A DNA stretch of 6,338 nt from Candidatus Gastranaerophilales bacterium (GCA_944323095.1 CALURE010000094.1:1-6338); one strand, 5' to 3'. Counted from the stretch's first letter, positions 1 to 6,000 are shown. Notes: generated by a model from the letters alone, not told the origin. Program-made: numbers and translations.

Positions 1-464
1 AAAACAGCACCGCACGTTGAACAAACCCAGTTAAAAGTTCCGTCAGGATTTGGCTCAGCCTTATCTTCCAGCTTATAAATTAATTTATGCATTCTGTCAT
101 AGTGAATTTTTTCAATAGCCTCAATATTATCCAGTAATCCAGCGATATGCTCAAGTCCTTCCTCTCTGGCTTTTTGTGCAAATTTTTCATAAATACCTTC
201 AATCTCATCTTTTTCATTTTTCAATGCATCTTTTGCACTATCAAGTAAACTCGGCAAACAGCCGCTATTACACTTTAACCATTTATACCATAATTTTGAA
301 TGCTCTTTTTCATTGTTTGCATAACGGGTCATTAAACGGGCTAAATCTTTAAATCCCTGTTTTTCAGCAATTAGCGCGTAAATATCATATTCCATGCGTC
401 GTTTCGCATTAATTTCAAAAGCTTTCATTAAGTTTTTTTCAGTTTCCGTTCCTTTTAGATCCAC
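1..464 (-). CDS. Divergent rubrerythrin, 3' end cut off by the window edge
   Basis: A rubrerythrin-family protein, normally a cytoplasmic non-haem diiron peroxidase fed electrons by rubredoxin. 154 codons are visible and the C-terminus lies beyond base 1. A GTG start at 464 is chosen because GAGAGGG lies 7 nt upstream and the N-terminus (MDLKGTETEKNL) then matches the complete paralog at 547-1089. The four-helix domain shows NEKEH (E52, H55), NEKDE (E84, E87) and EKIH (E118, H121), and the first CxxC of a rubredoxin-like domain (C148, C151) sits at the edge. Oddities are that the paralog's first iron ligand, E20 in AFAGESQAR, is N19 here (AFEINAKRR), and that a C-x3-C pair (C65, C69) replaces a histidine/glycine loop. 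It lies downstream of the other rubrerythrin's terminator, so it is transcribed by read-through or from a promoter I could not identify. The family is certain; peroxidase activity is not. Confidence 0.9.
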   Translation of the reverse strand, partial: MDLKGTETEKNLMKAFEINAKRRMEYDIYALIAEKQGFKDLARLMTRYANNEKEHSKLWYKWLKCNSGCLPSLLDSAKDALKNEKDEIEGIYEKFAQKAREEGLEHIAGLLDNIEAIEKIHYDRMHKLIYKLEDKAEPNPDGTFNWVCSTCGAV

Positions 465-505
465 AAATTATCCCTCTCAAATTTTACACACTAATATTTT
501 ATCAT

Positions 506-535
506 AAAAAAGGCTTTGCGAAAATACAAAGCCTT
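506..535 (-). terminator. Intrinsic terminator after the complete rubrerythrin
   Basis: A 9-bp perfect stem (AAGGCTTTG / CAAAGCCTT, at 527-535 and 510-518) with an 8-nt loop is followed, reading the minus strand, by a run of U ending at 506. It lies 11 nt past the rubrerythrin stop codon. It separates that gene from the second rubrerythrin at 1-464. There is no U-run on the plus strand, so it works in one direction. Confidence 0.8.
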
Positions 536-546
536 CCTATTTTCAG

Positions 547-1089
547 TTAATAATTTTTGGCTTTCATAAAGAAATAAGCCTGTGGATGTTTACACACAGG
601 GCAAATCTCAGGAGCTTTTTCGCCTGTATGAATATGACCGCAATTTGAGCATTCCCAGACGACAATTTCATTTTTAGCAAAAACAGTACTGTTTTTTACA
701 GCTTCTAAAAGTGCCCGATATCTTTCTTCATGCTCTTTTTCAATTTTCCCTACAAGTTCAAACAAGGCAGAAAGAGTATCAAAACCTTCTTCTTTTGCCT
801 CTTTTGCAAACTGTGCATACATATCAGTCCATTCATAGTGTTCACCGTCGGCCGCATCTTCAAGATTTTTTAAAGTATCAGGTATTTTCTCTCCATGCAG
901 TGCTTTGAACCAAATTTTAGCATGTTCCTTTTCATTATTTGCTGTTTCTTCAAATATTTTACTTATCTGCACAAAACCATCTTTTTTAGCCTGAGAAGCA
1001 TAATATGTATATTTATTTCTGGCCTGTGACTCACCTGCAAAAGCAGCCCATAAATTCTTCTCAGTTTTTGTTCCTTTTAAATCAGGCAT
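547..1089 (-). CDS. rbr: Rubrerythrin (NADH/rubredoxin-linked peroxidase)
   Basis: A complete 180-residue rubrerythrin that reduces H2O2 to water in the cytoplasm of anaerobes, with electrons normally delivered by rubredoxin. The N-terminal ferritin-like four-helix domain (about 1-130) carries every expected diiron ligand: E20 (AFAGESQAR), E53 and H56 (NEKEH), E83 and E86 (GEHYE), and E117 and H120 (EKEH). The C-terminal rubredoxin-like domain has one iron site made of C147/C150 (CSNC) and C163/C166 (CPVC). The ATG at 1089 is preceded by AAAGGAAG at 4 nt. The gene follows the rubredoxin gene by 43 nt and perR lies upstream of both, so the three look like one operon ending at the terminator at 506-535. 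This organisation resembles the known perR-rbr-rubredoxin-like operon of Desulfovibrio vulgaris. Length and domain order are normal. PerR repression, relieved by peroxide, is likely but inferred. Confidence 0.97.
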   Translation of the reverse strand: MPDLKGTKTEKNLWAAFAGESQARNKYTYYASQAKKDGFVQISKIFEETANNEKEHAKIWFKALHGEKIPDTLKNLEDAADGEHYEWTDMYAQFAKEAKEEGFDTLSALFELVGKIEKEHEERYRALLEAVKNSTVFAKNEIVVWECSNCGHIHTGEKAPEICPVCKHPQAYFFMKAKNY

Positions 1090-1132
1090 ATTACTTCCTT
1101 TCTACATTAACCTTCCTAAATAACTTCTGCGG

Positions 1133-1270
1133 TTATTGTTTTTCAAACATATCCTTACCTACACCGCAAAGAGGGCATACATAATCATCTGCTAAATCTT
1201 CAAATTTTACACCGTCGTTTTCTGCCGGATCATATACATAACCGCATACTGTGCATACATACTTTTCCAT
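1133..1270 (-). CDS. rd: Rubredoxin, short 45-residue form
   Basis: A one-electron carrier with a single Fe(Cys)4 centre, expected to reduce the rubrerythrin encoded just downstream. The protein is 45 residues: MEKYVCTVCGYVYDP at the start, with C6/C9 (CTVC) and C32/C35 (CPLC) as iron ligands and the family's GVGKDMFEK tail. Most rubredoxins are 52-54 residues. Here the loop between the two cysteine pairs is about 7 residues shorter, as in the known 45-residue Desulfovibrio desulfuricans rubredoxin. The usual tryptophan just before the second cysteine pair (DDW) is tyrosine, Y30. AAAGGAG lies 8 nt before the ATG at 1270. Its start is 21 nt past the perR stop, which fits one operon. It is too short for a typical ORF cutoff, but the cysteine motifs make the call secure. 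Confidence 0.96.
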   Translation of the reverse strand: MEKYVCTVCGYVYDPAENDGVKFEDLADDYVCPLCGVGKDMFEKQ

Positions 1271-1291
1271 AATAATTTCTCCTTTACTTTT

Positions 1292-1684
1292 TTAATTACT
1301 CTCTTTTATCTTTTCCAGACAATCTTTGCATATTCCGTTAAATATTATATCATGTTTTTTTACAATAAAACCGGTTTCATCTTCTGTTTTTTGAACAATA
1401 TCAGGCGCAATATTACAGCTTACATCAAATACTCTTTTGCATTCTTCACAGATAAAGTGATAATGCTCATGTGTATTATGATCATAGTGAGAGGAAGGTT
1501 CTAATCCATCAATTTTTTTTATAACCCCATTATCAGCCAGCTGATTTAAATTTCTGTATAATGTAGCAAGACTGATATTCGGCTCTTTAGATTTCAAAAT
1601 AGAGTAAAGATACTCTGCAGTAGGATGGACAACATTTGACTTTAATGTGTCAAGTATAACTTCTCTTTGTCTTGAATAATTCAT
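1292..1684 (-). CDS. perR: PerR-type peroxide sensor, Fur family repressor
   Basis: A 130-residue Fur-family DNA-binding repressor. The N-terminal winged helix (about 1-70) includes the recognition helix ISLATLYRNLNQL. The C-terminal dimerisation domain has a structural zinc site, C79/C82 and C119/C122. The regulatory metal ligands match Bacillus subtilis PerR: H20 (HPTAEYLY), D68, H74 and H76 (EHYH), and D87. The aspartate at D87, where Fur has glutamate, is the diagnostic PerR feature. In PerR, iron-catalysed oxidation of two of the histidines releases the repressor from DNA. I chose the ATG at 1684, whose product begins MNYSRQREVIL like other family members. A TTG at 1708 in frame would add 8 atypical residues and fall within the promoter region. 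The SD is weak (GAG at 5-7 nt). It heads the perR-rubredoxin-rubrerythrin operon. PerR identity rests on ligand pattern and context. Confidence 0.92.
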   Translation of the reverse strand: MNYSRQREVILDTLKSNVVHPTAEYLYSILKSKEPNISLATLYRNLNQLADNGVIKKIDGLEPSSHYDHNTHEHYHFICEECKRVFDVSCNIAPDIVQKTEDETGFIVKKHDIIFNGICKDCLEKIKESN

Positions 1685-1700
1685 AATATCTCGCAAAATT

Positions 1701-1716
1701 AGTAACAATTATCATT
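1701..1716 (-). promoter_or_regulatory. Candidate PerR/Fur box over the perR promoter
   Basis: The minus strand reads AATGATAATTGTTACT. Its first nine bases are identical to part of the classical Fur consensus (AATGATAAT), and 10 of 14 defined positions match the PerR consensus TTATAAT-N-ATTATAA by eye. It overlaps the last bases of the -10 and the expected transcription start of perR, a position where binding would block initiation. This suggests autoregulation of the perR operon. The site is an imperfect dyad in very AT-rich DNA, so chance similarity cannot be excluded. Confidence 0.5.
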
Positions 1717-1742
1717 TTATTAATTTTATAATTTTTTGTCAA
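1714..1742 (-). promoter_or_regulatory. Promoter of the perR operon (sigma-70 type)
   Basis: On the minus strand, a perfect -35 TTGACA (1737-1742) is followed by a 17-nt spacer and a -10 TAAAAT (1714-1719), one mismatch from TATAAT. Transcription would begin about 7 nt downstream, roughly 20-25 nt ahead of the perR ATG at 1684, leaving a short leader. It is the best promoter match in the window. Confidence 0.75.
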
Positions 1743-1805
1743 GATATCCTTAACATAATTAAATATTCATGGCAATTTATTAAGCAGTTTTGTTTTAATT
1801 AAATT

Positions 1806-2078
1806 ATGGAGAATAGTGTCAGTGTAAATCAGAATATGAAAAATCCGCCTTTGAATGTCGGAATATTAACCCCGCCTAACAGCTATTATAAACCGGTTCT
1901 TTACTCTCCTGAACAGGCATCAAAGGATATCCGGAAATTAAATCAGGATATATATATTTCAGTAAAAAATAGTGAAAGTATTGAAAAAAGAAAAACTCCT
2001 AAATCGGTTTTTGCTGCACTGGGGCTTGGAGGACTTGCCTTGTGCTATCCTCTGATAAAAAAAATAATAAAAAAATAA
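1806..2078 (+). CDS. Small protein with C-terminal membrane anchor, unknown function
   Basis: I do not recognise this 90-residue protein. Residues 1-65 are polar, with a proline/asparagine-rich stretch (about 12-35, including NPPLNVGILTPPNSYY) and a charged, probably helical part (about 35-64). Residues 67-84 (SVFAALGLGGLALCYPLI) form one hydrophobic segment, followed by a basic tail KKIIKK. There is no signal peptide, so the layout suggests a tail-anchored or C-terminally anchored inner-membrane protein with its N-terminus in the cytoplasm. The ATG at 1806 has no Shine-Dalgarno sequence. M11 is a possible later start but also lacks one. It diverges from perR across about 120 bp and precedes the M16 peptidase by 70 nt on the same strand without an evident terminator, so co-transcription is possible. 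It could be spurious, but the coherent anchor and codon pattern favour a real gene. Confidence 0.6.
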   Translation: MENSVSVNQNMKNPPLNVGILTPPNSYYKPVLYSPEQASKDIRKLNQDIYISVKNSESIEKRKTPKSVFAALGLGGLALCYPLIKKIIKK

Positions 2079-2148
2079 TCTGTTTTCCGATTTAAAAATT
2101 TATTGTATTATGTTTATATAAAAACATGTTTTATTTAAGAGAGGGGAT

Positions 2149-4731
2149 ATGATGAAAAAATTTATCGTTTTATTAATTACATTGTTGTTTGCAAACATTG
2201 TAAATGCTGCGGATTTAAATGTTTATAAATTAGATAACGGACAAACTGTTGTCATAAAAGAAGTTAAAAACAATCCGATAGTTACAATCGACACCTGGAT
2301 TAAGACAGGTTCCATTAATGAAAATGATAAAAATAACGGTGTTTCACATTTTCTGGAACATTTATTTTTTAAAGGCACAACAAACCATGCCCCCGGAGAA
2401 TTTGACAAAATATTAGAAACAAAAGGTGCTATTACAAATGCCGCCACAAGTAAAGATTTCACGCATTATTATATAACAATTCCTTCAAAAGACTTTGATC
2501 TCGCTCTTGAAATGCACTCCGATATGCTTTTACACCCGCTTATTCCGAGAAAAGAACTCGAAAAAGAGAGAAAAGTAGTAATTGAAGAAATCATGAAAGA
2601 CGCAAATTCCCCGACCACTCTTGTATATGACAATCTTATTAATATGCTTTACACAAACCATCCTTACAAAAGAAAAGTTATAGGAAAAGCTGATATTATA
2701 AAAAACATTCAGCGGGAACAAATTCTTGATTATTATAATACATATTATAATCCATCAAATATGATTACGGTAATTGTAGGCGATGTGGATACTGCTTCCG
2801 CAATCGAAAAAGTTAAATACGATTTCAATGCAGAATACGAAAAACCGTTAGAACAAAATTTTCCAAAAGAAAAAATTCTAACTTCACAAGCCAGAAATAC
2901 AGCATACACCGATGTACAAACAGGATACATGATAATTGGCTTTAGAGGAACAGATATTGATGACAAAGATTCATATGCACTTGATGTTTTATCTACAATT
3001 TTAGGCGACGGACGCTCATCCGTATTTTATCAAAAAATAAAAGAACAAAAACAGCTCGCAAATTCAATAGGTGCTTCAAATACAGGTTTTAAAGACGACG
3101 GAATATTTTATATTTCGGCAACCTTCAATCCGGAAAAATGTACAAAACTTGAAGAAAGTATTTTTGAAGAAATAAAAAATATTCAAAAAAACGGGGTAAC
3201 TCAGGAACAGCTGCAGCTTGCAAAAAATATTATTGAAAGAGATACATACTACAACAGAGAATCCATTTCAAACATAGCCGGAGAAATCGGTTACACCTTT
3301 GTCACAACCAATGACATAAAATATTATGATACCTATATTGAAAACATAAAAAAAGTAACAGCAGACGATGTTAAAAGAGCAGCGGATAAATATCTCGGAA
3401 TTAATAAAAGCGCTGTGTCAATAGTTTTACCACAGAACTGTAAAGAGGTTAAAATTTCCAATATTACACCTAAAACAGAACCTGCTAAATTGATAAGCGA
3501 AAATAATAACACTCAAAAATATGAACTCTCAAACGGTGCTACATTACTGCTTACTCCAAACACTGTAAATGATATTATTGCAATCAGTATATTTTCTAAA
3601 GGCGGAGAACTGACAGAGAAAATTGCAGGAACAGCAGATTTAACCGCATCAGTTTTAACCAGAGGGTCAAAAAAATATTCTGCCGTTGAATTTGCAAGAG
3701 TTCTCGAAGATAACGGGATTAAAATAGTTCCCTCGGCACAGTCTGATGCGCTTTCAATTACAGTGCTTACCACCAAAAACGAAATTGATAAAACTCTGGA
3801 ACTGCTCAACGAAGTTATAAATAACGCAGCACTTGATGATTACGAAATAGAAAAGTCTAGAACTGACAAACTTAACGCAATCAAAAAAAGCAAAGATATT
3901 CCGCTAAATCTTGCAATTGATAATTACAAAACTTACATTTTTGAAAACACACCATATTCTATATCAAATAAAATTCTTGAAAAAACATTAGCGCAAATTA
4001 CACAGGAAGATATAAAAGCTTACTATGACAAAGCTTTCTTCCCGCAAAATGTCGTAATATCTATAAATGGAAATGTTGATAAAGATAAAATTGTCAACGA
4101 ATTTACAAAAATTTTCAACAATAAAAAAGGTGAAAAATTTGACTATGCCAAATATTCAATACCATCATTAAAAGAAGGGAAAAAAATTACAACATCTGTT
4201 AAGGATTTAAAAACCGACTGGATTATAATCGGCTGGCAGACAGCAGGAGTATTAAACCGTAAAGATTATGCTGCTTTGCAGGTTATAGATTCCATGTTAG
4301 GTTCAGGAATGAGCTCAAGGCTTTTCAAAAACCTCAGAGATAAAGACGGTCTTGCATATCAGCTTGGCTCGCAATATTCTCCGAATGTTTTAAAAGGAGC
4401 TTTCATTGTGTATATCGGAACAAATCCGGAAAACCTGAATTACGCACAAAATCGTATGCTTGAAGAAGTTTTCAGACTAAAAAAAGAATTTGTCGGCTCA
4501 AAAGAACTTCAGGAAGCAAAAGATAAGCTTTTAGGGCACTACATAATCGGTCAGGAAACAAACCTTGATAAAGCCACCACAATCGGTTGGTTTGAAGCAT
4601 CAGGCAGAGGATATAAATTTGATGACCAATATGCACAACTTATAAACAGTGTAACAGAATCCGATATAATAGAAGTCGCAAATAAATATTTCAATAATAA
4701 GTATATTCTATCAATAATAAAGCCCGACTAA
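2149..4731 (+). CDS. Secreted two-unit M16 (pitrilysin/PqqL-like) zinc peptidase
   Basis: An 860-residue zinc metallopeptidase of family M16, which degrades peptides and small unfolded proteins inside a closed two-halved chamber. An N-terminal signal peptide (MKKFIVLLITLLFANIVNA, cleavage about A20/A21) sends it out of the cytoplasm, probably to the periplasm. Unit 1 (about 24-440) holds the inverted zinc motif H67-F-L-E70-H71, with the third ligand E147 76 residues after H71, then an M16 C-terminal-type domain. Unit 2 (about 458-850) lacks HxxEH (GTADLTAS at 494-501 in its place) but carries R730 and Y737 in a motif that matches the substrate-binding Arg/Tyr pair of pitrilysin/IDE, with the same 7-residue spacing. 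Unit 1 has K298 and N305 there. The start may instead be the second ATG (2152), which lies at better spacing from GAGAGGGG. No pqq genes are nearby, so the substrate is unknown. Confidence 0.93.
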   Translation: MMKKFIVLLITLLFANIVNAADLNVYKLDNGQTVVIKEVKNNPIVTIDTWIKTGSINENDKNNGVSHFLEHLFFKGTTNHAPGEFDKILETKGAITNAATSKDFTHYYITIPSKDFDLALEMHSDMLLHPLIPRKELEKERKVVIEEIMKDANSPTTLVYDNLINMLYTNHPYKRKVIGKADIIKNIQREQILDYYNTYYNPSNMITVIVGDVDTASAIEKVKYDFNAEYEKPLEQNFPKEKILTSQARNTAYTDVQTGYMIIGFRGTDIDDKDSYALDVLSTILGDGRSSVFYQKIKEQKQLANSIGASNTGFKDDGIFYISATFNPEKCTKLEESIFEEIKNIQKNGVTQEQLQLAKNIIERDTYYNRESISNIAGEIGYTFVTTNDIKYYDTYIENIKKVTADDVKRAADKYLGINKSAVSIVLPQNCKEVKISNITPKTEPAKLISENNNTQKYELSNGATLLLTPNTVNDIIAISIFSKGGELTEKIAGTADLTASVLTRGSKKYSAVEFARVLEDNGIKIVPSAQSDALSITVLTTKNEIDKTLELLNEVINNAALDDYEIEKSRTDKLNAIKKSKDIPLNLAIDNYKTYIFENTPYSISNKILEKTLAQITQEDIKAYYDKAFFPQNVVISINGNVDKDKIVNEFTKIFNNKKGEKFDYAKYSIPSLKEGKKITTSVKDLKTDWIIIGWQTAGVLNRKDYAALQVIDSMLGSGMSSRLFKNLRDKDGLAYQLGSQYSPNVLKGAFIVYIGTNPENLNYAQNRMLEEVFRLKKEFVGSKELQEAKDKLLGHYIIGQETNLDKATTIGWFEASGRGYKFDDQYAQLINSVTESDIIEVANKYFNNKYILSIIKPD

Positions 4732-4747
4732 ACCCGGGCTTTATTAT
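4714..4747. terminator. Bidirectional terminator between convergent genes
   Basis: A perfect 13-bp stem (ATAATAAAGCCCG at 4714-4726, CGGGCTTTATTAT at 4735-4747) has an 8-nt loop. The GC core is flanked by A/T arms that give U-rich ends on both strands. It overlaps the last codons of the M16 gene, whose TAA stop (4729-4731) lies in the loop. It ends 12 nt short of the stop of the convergent gene at 4760. Confidence 0.85.
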
Positions 4748-4759
4748 ATTAGTTATCTT

Positions 4760-5293
4760 CTAATCCTTTCCGAATAATTCATTTAATTTCTGCATTTTTT
4801 CCTCTAAAGTTTTTCCGGTTTCAGGGGCTTTATAATTCTTAGCTGCGTCATAAGCTTCTACAGCTTTTCCGGCTCTTTCTGCAGAAAGATTCAAAGCAAT
4901 ATTTTTTGCGGCCTCAATAGAATAAAAATATGTATTTGTAGCGGAAATATCATAAAAATCTCTTGTATAACGCATTTTAGAAGAATCTTGCGGTCTATAA
5001 ACATTTCTACTATATGGAACCGCGCCTCCATTTGACGCTGTCACATATTTATCAGCACCTGCCTGTATTATGGAAGAATAATAATCATCAGCATTATGCT
5101 TATAATAAGCAGCATACCCGTTATATATGACATCAGAATCAGATTTTTCAAGAGGCGCAACAATTTTATTCATAAATTTTTCTTCTAATTTAGGATTATT
5201 AACAAAATCTGTTGCTAATTTCCATGCACCAGCATCTTTCAGTTTAAAAGCCATACCAAAATTTTGAGAATTTTGAACACTGTTTACTCTCAT
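4760..5293 (-). CDS. Protein of unknown function with N-terminal NFGMA motif
   Basis: I cannot assign a function to this 177-residue protein. It starts MRVNSVQNSQNFGMAFKLKD, an N-terminus I associate with many small proteins of Gastranaerophilales-type bacteria (recollection, not a search). There is no signal peptide or membrane segment, so it is probably cytoplasmic unless the N-terminal motif itself directs sorting. A helical, charged stretch (20-50) leads to DVIYNG (54-59), then a tyrosine-rich middle (60-125) and a C-terminal alanine/lysine-rich helical part ending NELFGKD. AAAGGAG stands 5 nt before the ATG at 5293. It is a paralog of the broken gene upstream (5435-5955): both share the VNxVQN...FGMAxxLKD start, the DVIYxG motif and the LFG end. 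A terminator separates them and each has its own leader, so they are separate transcription units. The gene runs toward the M16 gene. Confidence 0.85.
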   Translation of the reverse strand: MRVNSVQNSQNFGMAFKLKDAGAWKLATDFVNNPKLEEKFMNKIVAPLEKSDSDVIYNGYAAYYKHNADDYYSSIIQAGADKYVTASNGGAVPYSRNVYRPQDSSKMRYTRDFYDISATNTYFYSIEAAKNIALNLSAERAGKAVEAYDAAKNYKAPETGKTLEEKMQKLNELFGKD

Positions 5294-5320
5294 ATAAACT
5301 CCTTTCTTTTTTACCCCGAA

Positions 5321-5330
5321 AGATATAAAA
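5321..5330 (-). promoter_or_regulatory. Promoter-like element of the NFGMA gene (shared decamer)
   Basis: The minus strand reads TTTTATATCT, containing a possible -10, 28 nt ahead of the ATG at 5293. The same ten bases occur ahead of the paralogous gene at 5991-6000. No clear -35 is visible, so this is called from conservation between the two copies only. Confidence 0.35.
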
Positions 5331-5377
5331 TCATTAAAAAAATTTTTTTGCTATCATTTTTAATAAAAATTTACAAA

Positions 5378-5415
5378 AAAAACGCAAATAAGATTTAATC
5401 CTTATTTGCGTTTTT
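5378..5415. terminator. Strong intrinsic terminator, both directions
   Basis: A perfect 15-bp stem (AAAAACGCAAATAAG at 5378-5392, its complement at 5401-5415) has an 8-nt loop. Reading the minus strand it is followed by further U (8 in a row counting the stem end), 20 nt past the stop of the frameshifted gene at 5435. It isolates that gene from the NFGMA gene downstream. Confidence 0.88.
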
Positions 5416-5434
5416 AATTTAAAATGTGCTATCA

Positions 5435-5955
5435 TTAACCGAATAAATCCTGCAAATATTTAGCTGTTTCATTTATTTTGTTTTGTTTTTGTGCAGTCTC
5501 AAATTCTTTTTCAGAAAGCTTTAATGCCTTTATATCCAAATCTTTTCCAATTTCTCGAGCAGCCATAAGCTTTAATTCATCACCGGTGGTCAATGCAAAA
5601 GTAAATTCATGCTTAGGCATAGGAACAGCATATATTTCCGGCTTTCCATTCCTTGCAATATGAAATTTCATTGTTCGTTTCCCATCGTCAGAAAACGGTA
5701 AATATGGGGATTTATTATTATCCAAAACCTCTATAACATCATTTTTATCTAATACCAAAACTTTTTTACCATCATAAATCACATCAGTTTTCAACTGCTG
5801 AATAGGGTCTGCAATATGCTTGATAAAACAGTCACGGGCAAATTTTGGATCTCTTAACTGATAAAAACTTTCAGCAATTTTTTTGCGGCATCATCTTTTA
5901 ACCTTAAAGCCATACCGAATGATTGAGAGTTGTTTTGTACAGGGTTTACGTTCAT
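5435..5955 (-). pseudogene. NFGMA-family paralog broken by a frameshift at A7
   Basis: A second copy of the family at 4760-5293, interrupted by a one-base shift. From the ATG at 5955 (AAAGGAA at 6 nt) the frame reads MNVNPVQNNSQSFGMALRLKD and stops at TAA 5854-5856 after 33 residues. The remaining frame runs to a stop at 5435 and contains no credible start; a TTG at 5794 would give a 119-residue piece but has no SD. Adding one A to the A7 tract (5878-5884, T7 on the plus strand) joins both parts into 173 residues: ...DDAAKKIAESFYQLRDPKF..., then DVIYDG (58-63) and an end in LQDLFG. These blocks line up with the intact neighbour. The join is therefore supported by paralogy. It could be a true pseudogene, a slippage- or phase-variable gene, or an assembly error; function is unknown. 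Confidence 0.8.
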
Positions 5956-5990
5956 ATAAATTCCTTTCTGTTTTGAAAACTACACACCAC

Positions 5991-6000
5991 AGATATAAAA
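5991..6000 (-). promoter_or_regulatory. Promoter-like element of the frameshifted paralog
   Basis: The decamer TTTTATATCT on the minus strand, 36 nt ahead of the ATG at 5955, is identical to the one before the neighbouring paralog. It may contain the -10. No convincing -35 is visible. Confidence 0.33.

Noticed and set aside
496..522. Promoter for the partial rubrerythrin (TTCGCA and TAAAAT)
   Set aside because: The spacer is only 15 nt, the -35 is poor, and it overlaps the terminator stem.
1119..1137. Small hairpin AATAAC/GTTATT at the rubredoxin stop codon as a terminator
   Set aside because: The stem is only 6 bp, mostly A-T, with no U-run, and the downstream rubrerythrin appears to be in the same operon.
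1685..1708. In-frame TTG start giving perR 8 extra residues
   Set aside because: The extension is unlike Fur-family N-termini, overlaps the promoter and expected transcript start, and has no SD; the ATG at 1684 fits better.
2121..2132. Palindrome AAAACATGTTTT before the M16 gene as an operator
   Set aside because: A 12-bp AT-rich palindrome is easily due to chance, and there is no second copy or known consensus to support it.
2223..3809. Several minus-strand ORFs of 63-98 codons inside the M16 gene
   Set aside because: They lie antisense to a well-supported coding region, lack SDs and resemble no family.
5435..5794. A separate 119-residue gene starting at TTG 5794
   Set aside because: No SD, and the coding similarity to the paralog continues upstream in the same frame to the A7 tract, so this is the 3' part of a frameshifted gene.
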